Assembly: GCA_937873155.1 (NCBI GenBank)
Contig: CALMVZ010000002.1
Location: 62,001 to 126,000, forward strand
Source of the DNA: an uncultured Bacteroidota bacterium
Lineage (GTDB): Bacteria > Bacteroidota > Bacteroidia > B-17B0 > Aurantibacillaceae
Direction of reading: 5' to 3'
DNA length: 64,000 nt
Below are positions 53,867 through 63,239 of this stretch, piece after piece. A model generated the notes under the pieces. It was given only the letters and a program-made list of their open reading frames with translations. It was not told the origin of the DNA and searched no databases. Positions within the stretch are counted from its first letter, which is position 1; the number at the start of each line of letters is the position of its first letter. Position numbers and translations under genes: made by a program.

Positions 53867-55213
53867 TTACATCATTTTAAAATCTGTGGTCGGTTTATCA
53901 TGACCCCATTTGCCTTTGTATCCTTCTTTTTCAGGAGTCAGCCAAATATTTATTATTCCTGAATTCGAGAGTGCTATGATCCTGATCTCGTTCTTATCCT
54001 TTACAATGTCAAGAATAGGAATTTCTCCTCTTGAAAAGCCGACAATTATTCCTTTTTTTCCGTCAACAATAAGGTCACCTTCCATGTTACCATTGTTCTT
54101 GGTCATGAATTTGAAAGGTTTGCTTGGAAGGATACCTTTTTCGATCACATAATCATTTAAAAAATAACCTGCTATTGTTTCAGCTTCTCCTTCAGAAATT
54201 GGCGCCCTAAACACATTCGCGCAAATAGAAATAACTAATTTTTCTTCAGGATAGATCAGTAAGAATGCTCTTGCCCCTTCCGATTCGCCGCCATGAAAAA
54301 TAACTTTTCTTCCTTTACTGTCGGTTCCGATCTTAAAACCAAATCCCGCTCCTGTTTCTTTTCCATCAGACGTTTTTTGCTGATCAAGTAAAAGCGGTAA
54401 ATAATTTTTAGAAACAACTTTTTCATTCAGAATTGCATTTCCGAATTTCACAAGATCTTTTGGCGTGGAAAGGTAACCGCCGGCAGGCCATTTATAACTG
54501 TAATCTTCACCTGCTGCCAACGAGAATCCGGTTTTGGAAGGATAATAGAACATACTCTTTCCCGGCATTTTTTGTCCTAATAGTTCAGGGCAAGTATGCC
54601 GCATTTGAATTGGTTTTGAAACCAGGGAATCTATCACTTTATTAAAACTTTTTTGTTGTTGATTTTCGATCGCTGCACCCAAAAGAACATAACCGTAACT
54701 TGAATAAACATATTTACTTCCCGGATAAGCCAGTAAACTGTCGTTTATGAAATGGCCTAAAGCTGTTTCCAGTTTCTTATGGGTCGCTTCATTCTGCGAA
54801 CTGATCTCATGTGTTCCATAATGCCTGATCCCGCTTGTATTGGCAGCTAATTGCCCGAGTTTAATTACCTGTAAAGCAGAAGGAACATTTACATAACGGC
54901 TGATGTAATCATTCTCCTTTAGCGCTCCGCCTTCTATCAATTTAGTAAATGCGGCTGATGTGAATAGTTTAGTCACGCTCCCGATCCTATAAAGACTGCT
55001 GTCGGTTGCCTGAATTTTATTATTTACATCAGAATATCCAAAAGCATTATTATAAACGATCTTATCGTTCATCGAAACACAAATAGAAAGTCCGGGAATA
55101 TTAGCGACGGTAATATAAGAGTTAAGCAGTTTGGTAACGCTTTGATCGATCTGTTTGTTTTGCGACTGCGCAACAGATACTGTTACCATTAACAGTAAAT
55201 AGATCTTTTTCAT
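53867..55213 (-). CDS. serine hydrolase, beta-lactamase/PBP4* family
   Basis: 448 aa with a signal peptide. The nucleophile motif S79-V-T-K82 (GSVTKLF) matches SxxK, the second motif reads YSSYGYVLLG, where the usual YxN has Ser in place of Asn (Tyr170-Ser-Ser172), and HGG near residue 302 takes the place of KTG, as is usual in class C-like hydrolases. C-terminal about 100 residues form a beta domain. A peptidase or esterase role is more likely than antibiotic resistance. It starts the opposite way from the next gene and ends a base after it. Confidence 0.85.
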   Translation of the reverse strand: MKKIYLLLMVTVSVAQSQNKQIDQSVTKLLNSYITVANIPGLSICVSMNDKIVYNNAFGYSDVNNKIQATDSSLYRIGSVTKLFTSAAFTKLIEGGALKENDYISRYVNVPSALQVIKLGQLAANTSGIRHYGTHEISSQNEATHKKLETALGHFINDSLLAYPGSKYVYSSYGYVLLGAAIENQQQKSFNKVIDSLVSKPIQMRHTCPELLGQKMPGKSMFYYPSKTGFSLAAGEDYSYKWPAGGYLSTPKDLVKFGNAILNEKVVSKNYLPLLLDQQKTSDGKETGAGFGFKIGTDSKGRKVIFHGGESEGARAFLLIYPEEKLVISICANVFRAPISEGEAETIAGYFLNDYVIEKGILPSKPFKFMTKNNGNMEGDLIVDGKKGIIVGFSRGEIPILDIVKDKNEIRIIALSNSGIINIWLTPEKEGYKGKWGHDKPTTDFKMM

Positions 55214-55243
55214 ACAGCAATTTAAGCAAATTTAATGCCAATA

Positions 55244-55275
55244 AAAAAGCCGTCACACGAATGCGACGGCTTTTT
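55244..55275 (-). terminator. hairpin terminator after the M43 metallopeptidase gene
   Basis: AAAAAGCCGTC (55244-55254) and GACGGCTTTTT (55265-55275) form an 11-bp perfect stem. On the minus strand, TTTTTT follows the G/C-rich arm, ending the gene at 55293-57650. A and T runs on both sides could make it bidirectional. Confidence 0.85.
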
Positions 55276-55292
55276 AGAATAATTAATTGATA

Positions 55293-57650
55293 TTATTTAT
55301 TCAGAACCACACGCTTAACGACTTTCTCGTCTTTGCCTTGTAATTCGATAAAGTAAACACCATTGTTATAAGAAGAAAGATCTACCATGTAAACATTATT
55401 AGTTACACCTGTGATCTCAGATTTTGTTATTACCTGGCCTAACGCATTTGTTACTGTTAAAGTAATATCAGTAGGATCCGGTAAAGTTAACGCAACCTTA
55501 ACTTGTCCGCTTGTAGGGTTTGGCATTAAAGTAATATTCTGAGCTAAAACGCTTTCATGGATACCTGTTGGAGTTACAGAACAAGTGATCTCAGGGATGA
55601 TAGCCATTGCAGCATCAAAACCACCCCATGTAGGAGATACGTTGAACCATCCGTTAGGGCTCCATAATTCCCAGTTAGTACCTACCGCTAATCCGTTATC
55701 AGACATTACTACTACAGTATCACCGGAAGTTGTAGGTGTAGTTACTGAAGCAAAGAATCCGTTTGTTGCAGGAGCATTAGGATATGAAGGGAAGTTGTAT
55801 TTATAAGGAATAATGATAGGAAGTGAGAACACTACCGGAGCACCACAATTGTTTACTGAAGTTGTAGGTGTTGTAGCAGTGATCATACCTAAGTTAGCTG
55901 TTGCAGTCGCGATAGGTGATGTTGTACCTGTTGGACCTGAAGCCATAGTTCCGTTGTATAATTTTAAGTTCACCGGAACTGATGCACTACCGCCTGTACC
56001 TTGTGTACCATTCTTGAAGAATAATACAGTTACACTCTTAATTTTTGGAGTTGGGATAGAAGCATACATACTTTGTGTAAAGTATTCAGCTTTTTCTAAG
56101 TCATCATAACAGTTAGAACCGAAGATATAACCTGCTTTAGGGCTGCAACCCGGAGTTGCTGTATCAGAACCTGCAGTAGCTAAATTCAATGTCGCAGTAG
56201 ATTGAACGTTTGTGATTGATGCCGTACAAACAGCGGCACAAGTTGAAACGGAAACTGCCTGAGTATATGAACTGGTACCTAAAGAGTTAGTAGCAACTAA
56301 AGTAATAACGTAGTTTCCTGTGCTGCCAAAAGTGATAGACGGTGTTACGTTTGTACTGTTAGGAGAGAAAGTAACTGATGTAGGAGCTGCAGACCATGAA
56401 TAAGTTGGCGCAGGAGTTCCTGTTGTATTATTTGTAGTTGTAATTGCAGAACCAACACAAGCTGTACTTGCAGTTGAGAAGTTTGCACTTGGAGCAGTTG
56501 CCGTCATAACACATAATGTAGCTGCACTTGCCGATAAATTCATACGGTAAGTACCTTGAACCATACATTGCTGCATACGTGCTTTTTGACCTGCAGTGAA
56601 CATATACATACAAGCATCATCAGTGTAATCCATGAAGTTCATGAACATCTCTCCGTTTGGGGTATTACCTGCACAATTTGTTGTATGGTATGGTGATGCA
56701 GAAGAAGGACAACCACTATGCAGACCTTCAACTGGAGGTGTGTCACTAACGCAATCACTTGCCGTGCAGTTACCGTCCCCGTTAATATGGCGTAAGCCCA
56801 ACCAATGACCTAATTCATGAGCTAGTGTACGTCCTCTGTTATAAGGACCAGCCAGTGAAGCCGTACCTATGCTTCCAATATATTGATATCCGTTCACAAC
56901 ACCATCAGTCGTACTTGTTCCATTACCTGTGATACAAGTGATTGATGTACCGCTGGGGAAAGTAGCATAACCTAATATACCACCGCTTAAAGCAGTAACC
57001 CAAACATTACAATAACGTATTGGATCCCATATAGTTTGAGGTTTGATTGTACCATCACAAGTTGTCTGACTATAACCAGAACCAGGGGCTGCTAAACCTG
57101 TAATAGACGTGTAAGCTCTTCTGTCAATTCCCGGTTCTGCTAAGATACCGCCTGTCGGGTTTTTTGTTGCTAAACAAAAAGTAATCTCAACATCTGCTTT
57201 AACAGGCAAAAAATAAGAAGGGCACAAAGTGCTATTTAATCCAGCAGATTTAAAGTCGTTGTTTAAAATATTCAATTGGTCATTGATCTGTGCTTGGCTT
57301 AGATTGATACCTGCACCCACGGCAGTTCCACCATGTACAATGTGGAATACAATAGGAATTGTATAAGCGACAGCATTCTTTTGACTTTTTTGATCGTAAT
57401 TAGGGAAATTAACACGGGCTAATTCCTCTAATTGAGCATCAGTCATATTTTCCCACTCGCCATGAGGAATCTCAGTTCCGCATATTCTTGTCGGAGTAGA
57501 TTCTGTATGATTCGAATGAGAGTTTCCTCCCTTAGTTCCAGTGGCAGTATTCAAGGTATTCTTACCTGCTACTGTTCTACCGTTTTGAGCATTTAAACCA
57601 AAGCAACAAAGTGCTAAAGCTAATGCTGTTAATTGTAAATTCTTTTTCAT
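55293..57650 (-). CDS. secreted M43 zinc metallopeptidase with PKD and T9SS sorting domains
   Basis: 785 aa with a signal peptide. The zinc motif HELGHWLGLRH is at 278-288, with GDGNCTASDCVSDTPP and MNFMDYTDD (Met-turn) further on, as in pappalysin-like M43 proteases. A PKD-like domain follows (about 395-475), then a beta-rich module (about 480-690). The C-terminus (MPNPTSGQVKVAL, NALGQVI, GVYFIELQGKDEKVVKRVVL) is a T9SS type A sorting domain. A surface or released protease. Not an operon with its neighbours. Confidence 0.9.
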   Translation of the reverse strand: MKKNLQLTALALALCCFGLNAQNGRTVAGKNTLNTATGTKGGNSHSNHTESTPTRICGTEIPHGEWENMTDAQLEELARVNFPNYDQKSQKNAVAYTIPIVFHIVHGGTAVGAGINLSQAQINDQLNILNNDFKSAGLNSTLCPSYFLPVKADVEITFCLATKNPTGGILAEPGIDRRAYTSITGLAAPGSGYSQTTCDGTIKPQTIWDPIRYCNVWVTALSGGILGYATFPSGTSITCITGNGTSTTDGVVNGYQYIGSIGTASLAGPYNRGRTLAHELGHWLGLRHINGDGNCTASDCVSDTPPVEGLHSGCPSSASPYHTTNCAGNTPNGEMFMNFMDYTDDACMYMFTAGQKARMQQCMVQGTYRMNLSASAATLCVMTATAPSANFSTASTACVGSAITTTNNTTGTPAPTYSWSAAPTSVTFSPNSTNVTPSITFGSTGNYVITLVATNSLGTSSYTQAVSVSTCAAVCTASITNVQSTATLNLATAGSDTATPGCSPKAGYIFGSNCYDDLEKAEYFTQSMYASIPTPKIKSVTVLFFKNGTQGTGGSASVPVNLKLYNGTMASGPTGTTSPIATATANLGMITATTPTTSVNNCGAPVVFSLPIIIPYKYNFPSYPNAPATNGFFASVTTPTTSGDTVVVMSDNGLAVGTNWELWSPNGWFNVSPTWGGFDAAMAIIPEITCSVTPTGIHESVLAQNITLMPNPTSGQVKVALTLPDPTDITLTVTNALGQVITKSEITGVTNNVYMVDLSSYNNGVYFIELQGKDEKVVKRVVLNK

Positions 57651-57760
57651 GTAATTAGTGTTTGTAGTTATAGTTATAAAACTAGGGAATTATCTTAAAA
57701 AATGCAAAAACTAAATGCTTTAGATTGCATTATTTAATTAACAAAATGGTAATCTTATGT

Positions 57761-58474
57761 TTATAAGCTCATTATGTCTTTTAATTTAACAGCTTGCCTG
57801 CGTGATATTTCAACTTCCTGGCCCCCTTTTAATTTAACCATCAGGCCGCCATTGAACCACGTTTCAATAGAGTCAACCCATTTTAAATTAATGATATGCT
57901 TGCGGCTGGCCCTGAAAAAGGATTTTTCCGATAAACGCGTTTCTAAACTATTCAAACTTCTTAAAATAAGCGGCCGGTAAGTATCAAAATAAACTCTTAC
58001 ATAATTCCCCTCTGATTCGAAAAGACGGATATTCTTTAAACTAACAAACCAGCATTTTTCCCCATCTTTTACAAATACCTGGTCCTCCTCATTTAACGGC
58101 GAATCATTCTCTTTCCTTTCTGCTCCTTCTTTATTCAGTAACTTTTTAACAGTTTCCGCTAAGCGCTGCGGCTGCACCGGTTTCAATAAATAATCCAAAG
58201 CATTTATTTCGAATGCACGGATCGCATATTCATCATATGCCGTTACAAAAACAACTTCAGGTAATGCGGAAATTTCTTCCAATAATTCCAATCCCGTTTT
58301 TCCCGGCATTTGGATATCCAGGAAAATCACATCCGGACTTATCGCCGCAATTTTCTCTTTTGCTTCCTCTGCATTAGCACATTCGGCAACAATTTCAATT
58401 TCTTTGTGAGCCGATAATAAATTCTTTAATTCCTGGCGTGCTAAACGTTCATCATCAATAATTATAGCCTTCAT
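57761..58474 (-). CDS. LytTR-type response regulator
   Basis: 237 aa. The receiver domain has DD at 7-8, Asp53 as phosphate acceptor (VIFLDIQMPG) and Lys105-like KPVQP. The DNA-binding LytTR domain (about 135-237) has NYVRVYFDT and the beta-strand KHIINLKWVDS. It pairs with the histidine kinase gene that lies 6 bases upstream. Targets unknown; LytTR regulators often control exported or cell-wall functions. Confidence 0.92.
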   Translation of the reverse strand: MKAIIIDDERLARQELKNLLSAHKEIEIVAECANAEEAKEKIAAISPDVIFLDIQMPGKTGLELLEEISALPEVVFVTAYDEYAIRAFEINALDYLLKPVQPQRLAETVKKLLNKEGAERKENDSPLNEEDQVFVKDGEKCWFVSLKNIRLFESEGNYVRVYFDTYRPLILRSLNSLETRLSEKSFFRASRKHIINLKWVDSIETWFNGGLMVKLKGGQEVEISRRQAVKLKDIMSL

Positions 58475-58480
58475 AATAAT

Positions 58481-59461
58481 TTAGTTAAATGGTATTTTAA
58501 TTTTTACAGATACTTCGTTATTAAATGTATTTGAAATGTTGATAGTAGCTTTATTTCCGTACAGAAGTTCAAGACGGTGCCGGCTATTTTGCAAACCAAA
58601 ACCGGTTTCGCTTTTCTCATTACTTAATTGTCCTGTATTTTTCACTTCTATATAAAGATCCTTATCGGTGATCTTAGCCGCAATATTTACAGAACCGCCA
58701 TTCTGCAATTTTGAGATGCCGTGTTTAATTGCGTTCTCAACCTGTGCCTGCACGATCAACGGCGGAACTATTTTTTTTAAGGCTGCTTCCTGGATATCAA
58801 AATCATATTTCAAACGTTCTTCGTACCGGATATGCTCTAATGCCAAATAATCTTTTACTATTCTCAATTCCTCTTCCAGCAAAATTTCTTTATTCTTATT
58901 CATCAATAAAGTATTACGCAAAATATTGGAAAGTTGTGTCACCGCTTCTTTTGCTTTTGCGGGATCTTCATCTATCAGGGCGCGGATACTGTTCATGCTG
59001 TTGAACATGAAATGCGGATTCAATTGGGATTTTAATTTATTCAATTCAATATCCTTACTCGATGCCTCCCAGCGTAAATTCTGGATCTCTGTTTTTTTGT
59101 AATTCTCCAAATAATGAAACCCGAAATAGATCAGCGACCAGAATACAAACGGAACAACACCGTTGATCACTTCCTCAATAGAAAAAACAAAAAATATCGA
59201 ACCTGCTAAACAAAATATAACTGATAAAAGAAGACTTGAAACAGCAATGAATACCATTTGATATAACATCTTCAGACGCAGGATGTCGGCCTTTAAGATC
59301 AATATCCTATAGAAATGGGTAAGCACTACACCGGTCACTACCAAGAACAAATAATTTAGAAGGATCCGTAATGAAGGTTTATTGAAAAGAAGGTTGACCA
59401 ATGCAAAGAATAACCATCCGCTGATCTGGCACAACCAATATATCTTTTGCTTTCTGCTCAC
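58481..59461 (-). CDS. LytS-type sensor histidine kinase
   Basis: 326 aa. Four hydrophobic segments (residues 8-120) form the membrane sensor. The HK family (His_kinase) block QLNPHFMFNSMNSIRAL has His150 as phospho-acceptor, and VENAIKHG plus GFGLQNSRHRLEL form the ATP-binding site. It transfers phosphate to the LytTR regulator downstream, spacing 6 bases. No cytoplasmic sensor domain is visible, so the signal is read in the membrane. Confidence 0.93.
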   Translation of the reverse strand: MSRKQKIYWLCQISGWLFFALVNLLFNKPSLRILLNYLFLVVTGVVLTHFYRILILKADILRLKMLYQMVFIAVSSLLLSVIFCLAGSIFFVFSIEEVINGVVPFVFWSLIYFGFHYLENYKKTEIQNLRWEASSKDIELNKLKSQLNPHFMFNSMNSIRALIDEDPAKAKEAVTQLSNILRNTLLMNKNKEILLEEELRIVKDYLALEHIRYEERLKYDFDIQEAALKKIVPPLIVQAQVENAIKHGISKLQNGGSVNIAAKITDKDLYIEVKNTGQLSNEKSETGFGLQNSRHRLELLYGNKATINISNTFNNEVSVKIKIPFN

Positions 59462-59549
59462 AATTATGAATTAAAAATACAATTAATAAAATTGGGCGGA
59501 AAAAATAAGTGATGAATGGTCAAAGGGGTTTATACAGACTCAAAATCGC

Positions 59550-60203
59550 TTATGGAATGTTCATGTATTTATGGCTTTGCAGGGAAACCATCCAGTCCTG
59601 GTGTGTTTTAACGAACTCCACTATCAAAGGCATCATCTCATTGCTTTTGCTCCATTCAGGCTGTAAGAACAACAAGCAATCTTTATTTACTTTTTTAGCT
59701 TCCTGCTGCGCCCATTCCAGGTCGTGTTTATTGTAAACGATAACTTTCAATTCGTTCGCTTTCTTATAAACCTCTTCGAGAGGGGTCATTGTTTTCTTTG
59801 GCGATAAACAGATCCAATCCCAATTTCCGCTTAACGGATAGGCGCCTGAAGTTTCAATGAATGTTTCGATATTTTTTTTCTTGAATTCAGAAGTTATGTA
59901 ATCCATATTATACTGCAACGGTTCACCACCTGTTATCACCACTGCTTTTGAACCGGAACCGGATACTTTTTTTACAACATCATCAACCTTTACCAACGGA
60001 TGAATAGAAGCATCCCAGCTTTCTTTCACATCACACCAATGACAACCAACATCGCAACCCCCTACCCTGACAAAGTAAGCAGCTTTACCTGAATTAAAAC
60101 CTTCGCCCTGGATGGTGTAAAAATCTTCCATCACCGGTAATAATTTTCCCTGCTCCAGCAATTCAGCTTGCTCTGTATTAAGGCTTTCGATCTTGTAATT
60201 CAT
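59550..60203 (-). CDS. queE: 7-carboxy-7-deazaguanine synthase
   Basis: 217 aa. FYTIQGEGFNSGK begins the barrel and VGGCDVGCHWCD gives Cys50-x3-Cys54-x2-Cys57, the radical-SAM iron-sulfur site. GGEPLQYN is the SAM-binding GGE motif. QueE converts 6-carboxy-tetrahydropterin to CDG on the way to preQ0 and queuosine. The 3-residue spacing and small size are usual for QueE. No queC/queD/queF is adjacent. A queuosine-precursor importer lies at 2683. Confidence 0.93.
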   Translation of the reverse strand: MNYKIESLNTEQAELLEQGKLLPVMEDFYTIQGEGFNSGKAAYFVRVGGCDVGCHWCDVKESWDASIHPLVKVDDVVKKVSGSGSKAVVITGGEPLQYNMDYITSEFKKKNIETFIETSGAYPLSGNWDWICLSPKKTMTPLEEVYKKANELKVIVYNKHDLEWAQQEAKKVNKDCLLFLQPEWSKSNEMMPLIVEFVKTHQDWMVSLQSHKYMNIP

Positions 60204-60230
60204 TGCGCTTGCAAAGGTAGTTGTTTAACA

Positions 60231-60256
60231 CCGATATTCATAAAATGAATTATCGG
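60231..60256. promoter_or_regulatory. inverted repeat between queE and bshA
   Basis: CCGATATTCAT (60231-60241) and ATGAATTATCGG (60245-60256) are reverse complements except for a single extra base, with a three-base AAA centre. It sits in the 75-bp gap between the two divergent genes, 28 bases before the queE start and 23 before the bshA start. The symmetry and place fit an operator; no T-run on either side. Confidence 0.4.
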
Positions 60257-60278
60257 GGTAAATTCGTAATTTTATGGG

Positions 60279-61412
60279 ATGAATATCGGAATTGTTTGTT
60301 ACCCTACTTTCGGTGGAAGCGGTGTTGTTGCTACTGAACTTGGAAAAGCTCTTGCAAAAAAAGGACATCGTGTCCATTTTATGGCTTATAATTTACCATT
60401 TCGCCTGAACCCTTTTAACGAGAATTTATTTTATCACGAAGTAAGCGTTAATGATTACCCTCTTTTCGAATACCAGCCATACGAATCAGCTTTAGCAAGT
60501 AAAATTGTGGATGTGGCCATGTACGAGCGCCTGGATGTTTTGCATGTGCATTATGCTATTCCGCACGCTTCGGTTGCATACACTGCCCAACAAATTTTAA
60601 AATCGAAAAAGATATTTTTACCATACATCACAACACTTCACGGAACTGATATCACTTTAGTAGGAAGAGATCCTTCTTTTGAACCGGTGATCCGTTTTTC
60701 ATTGAATAACAGTAACGCTATCACTTCTGTTTCTGAGAGTTTGAAGAAAGATACGCTCTCAACTTTCAAGATAGATAACAAAATTGATGTGATCCCTAAT
60801 TTCATCAATATTGAAGATTATTCCAAAGCAGGAAATACCTGTGAGCGTAAACATTATGCGCCTAACGGAGAGAAAATAATGGTTCACGTTTCTAATTTCC
60901 GAAAGGTAAAACGCGTGGAAGATGTTTTGAAAGTGTTTGATAAAGTACGTAAAGCTGTTCCTACAAAATTAATTTTGGTTGGTGATGGTCCTGAACGTCC
61001 GGCCATCGAAAAATTATGCAGGGAATTAGATACGTGTAAAGATATCATCAGCCTTGGAAGAATAAATGACCCAATGGATGTGTTAAAAATGGCTGACCTG
61101 TTCATATTGCCTTCTGAAACTGAAAGTTTCGGTCTTGCTGCTTTGGAAGCAATGGCAATGCACATTCCTGTTATTTCAACCAATACCGGCGGTTTACCTG
61201 AAGTGAATGTTCATGAAGTAACAGGTTACTTAAGTAATGTTGGCGATGTGGATGATATGGCGGCCAACGCCATTAAATTATTGAGCGACGAAAAATTGCT
61301 TGCTGAATTTAAAGAGAACGCCTTCGAACAGGCTAAAAAATTTGATATAAATATCATTCTTCCGATGTACGAAAAGTTATATCAAAAAATGACCAGTAAA
61401 GAAATGGTTTAA
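60279..61412 (+). CDS. bshA: N-acetyl-alpha-D-glucosaminyl L-malate synthase
   Basis: 377 aa. The GT4 glycosyltransferase opens with IGIVCYPTFGGSGVVATELG, a BshA signature, and has LHVHYAIPHA and the ESFGLAALEAMA donor-sugar motif near residue 288. BshA joins UDP-GlcNAc and L-malate as the first step of bacillithiol, the low-molecular-weight thiol of many Bacteroidota. Cytoplasmic. bshB and bshC are not in the window. Confidence 0.94.
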   Translation: MNIGIVCYPTFGGSGVVATELGKALAKKGHRVHFMAYNLPFRLNPFNENLFYHEVSVNDYPLFEYQPYESALASKIVDVAMYERLDVLHVHYAIPHASVAYTAQQILKSKKIFLPYITTLHGTDITLVGRDPSFEPVIRFSLNNSNAITSVSESLKKDTLSTFKIDNKIDVIPNFINIEDYSKAGNTCERKHYAPNGEKIMVHVSNFRKVKRVEDVLKVFDKVRKAVPTKLILVGDGPERPAIEKLCRELDTCKDIISLGRINDPMDVLKMADLFILPSETESFGLAALEAMAMHIPVISTNTGGLPEVNVHEVTGYLSNVGDVDDMAANAIKLLSDEKLLAEFKENAFEQAKKFDINIILPMYEKLYQKMTSKEMV

Positions 61413-61491
61413 AAAAACTATCCTTTTTAGTTTCAAAATTATTTACTAGTTTCAACTGCACATTTTGTTTTACGATTGAAAACCATTTACT

Positions 61492-63222
61492 ATGAGGTTA
61501 TATTTCACTTTACTATTCTCATTGGCTTCATTGTCATTTTATTATTCACAGCAAACGCCACCCTGCTCTACTGTAAGCGGCTGCAATAGCGGAAATAATT
61601 TCCAGTGGGCAGCGCAGGAGTTTTACGTTAATACAGATTCCGTAATTAGTATCACTGATACTTCCGCGATCCTGAAGGGTTATGGAACCACAATGGATGC
61701 CAATTGCAATTATGGAGGGTTCCAGTTTAAAATAACGGCTATCGCTATGATAACAAAAGATTGTAATGTCGCCTGTAACAGCAATCTCGACGCGGGTAAG
61801 GTCTTTACTCAGGTATACGACAATACAACTTGCTGGGCATGGACTAATGGTCAATCTACATCTATACAAATGAATGGTTTAAGACCTAATACCACCTATT
61901 ACGTCAGGTTTCTTCTCCATAGGCAATTTTACAGCAATCCCCCGAACAATTTCAATTATGTAACACACCAGGTTGACCAATATTTTATTGGAAACATTCT
62001 TAAGTTCAAAACAGCTAAAGGATACGCTGAATTAAATAATAATTATATAAGCGTAGAGAACCCTGTTTATTGTGTAAATCAAAATCCGAATGAGAAGGCT
62101 GCTACTTATATCGCGAAAGGCTCTGATCCGGCTGGTGCTATTGGTAACTACGCTTATAATTGGCAGATGTCATCCGATGGTGGAGTAACATGGTTAGCCG
62201 CGACCGGCGATAATAACAATCCTACAAATACGAAAGATCTGAACCTGGCTTTTGGTTTTTTTCAGTTTAATTGGAAAAGACAATTGAGACGCATCGTTAG
62301 TTCGGGATATCACTCCGATACAAGTAATGTAGTTAATATAAGATATTATGCTACTCCGCCTAATGCGTTTGTAAATATCGTTCAGCAATCACAGCTGTCA
62401 AAAGACGTATTACTGGTTCCCCAGGTAAGTAATTACTCCGGAAATTATAAAGTTCAGTGGCTGGATAGCATAAATGAACAACCATCCCAGCCAATTGCTT
62501 CATTGGCTAATGGCAGTTTATTGTTACCTGTTACTACGCAAACAGTCCATAATTATCGTGCAATAGTAAATATTGGTCACGGCTGTCCTACCTTCGCCGG
62601 TCCTGTTATCGGAGTCAGCAACCCGGATGGCTCCGGAAATATTTATCCAACAATACTTATAGGCACTCAAAATTGGTTCATTTCTAACCTTCGTACAGAA
62701 AAACTTACTGATGGCACAGCTATCAATTTAGTTAAAGATAATAGTCAATGGAATAGCACAAACAGTTCAGCTTATTCGTGGCATAATAACGATAAACAAA
62801 ACTCGGTTCCTTATGGCGCATTATATAATGGATATGTAGTTTTAAATAACAGTGACAAAGTTTGCCCGGCCGGTTGGCGTGTTCCAACGTGGCATGAATG
62901 GAAAACGCTTGTAACTTTTGTAGGCGGCCAGGATGGTTCATCTGCAGGAAATTCATTAAAAACAAATTCCTTATGGCTGCCGCCAAACAATGGAAGTAAT
63001 ACGGTTAATTTTGATGGCTTTCCTGTTGGTAAAAGAAACGGTAATGGATCTTTCATGGGGAAGTATAATGATGGATACTGGTGGTTCTTCAACTCGAAAA
63101 GTAAATGGGGCTACGTGCAGCTAAATAATTCATCGCCGACTCTGTTCGACAATACCAGTAATGGCGCCAACCCGGATGCTCAACTCCTTAACAGCGGTTA
63201 TTCCATACGATGCATAAAATAA
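61492..63222 (+). CDS. secreted FISUMP-domain protein
   Basis: 576 aa with a signal peptide (MRLYFTLLFSLASLSFYYSQ). The C-terminal about 180 residues fit the Fibrobacter succinogenes major paralogous (FISUMP) domain: IGTQNWFISNLRTEKLTDGT, SWHNNDKQNSVPYGALYNGY, CPAGWRVPTWHEWKTL and the end SGYSIRCIK. The central part (about 190-280) has a fibronectin-like YNWQMSSDGG block. No sorting domain; it is probably anchored in the outer membrane or released. Function unknown. It is 17 bases from a related secreted gene. Confidence 0.87.
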   Translation: MRLYFTLLFSLASLSFYYSQQTPPCSTVSGCNSGNNFQWAAQEFYVNTDSVISITDTSAILKGYGTTMDANCNYGGFQFKITAIAMITKDCNVACNSNLDAGKVFTQVYDNTTCWAWTNGQSTSIQMNGLRPNTTYYVRFLLHRQFYSNPPNNFNYVTHQVDQYFIGNILKFKTAKGYAELNNNYISVENPVYCVNQNPNEKAATYIAKGSDPAGAIGNYAYNWQMSSDGGVTWLAATGDNNNPTNTKDLNLAFGFFQFNWKRQLRRIVSSGYHSDTSNVVNIRYYATPPNAFVNIVQQSQLSKDVLLVPQVSNYSGNYKVQWLDSINEQPSQPIASLANGSLLLPVTTQTVHNYRAIVNIGHGCPTFAGPVIGVSNPDGSGNIYPTILIGTQNWFISNLRTEKLTDGTAINLVKDNSQWNSTNSSAYSWHNNDKQNSVPYGALYNGYVVLNNSDKVCPAGWRVPTWHEWKTLVTFVGGQDGSSAGNSLKTNSLWLPPNNGSNTVNFDGFPVGKRNGNGSFMGKYNDGYWWFFNSKSKWGYVQLNNSSPTLFDNTSNGANPDAQLLNSGYSIRCIK

Positions 63223-63239
63223 ATTATAAAATAAACGAT

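Noticed and set aside
53867-55213. Antibiotic-resistance beta-lactamase
   Set aside because: Long C-terminal domain, HGG in place of KTG and YSS in place of YxN fit the broad PBP4*-like hydrolase group, with no resistance context.
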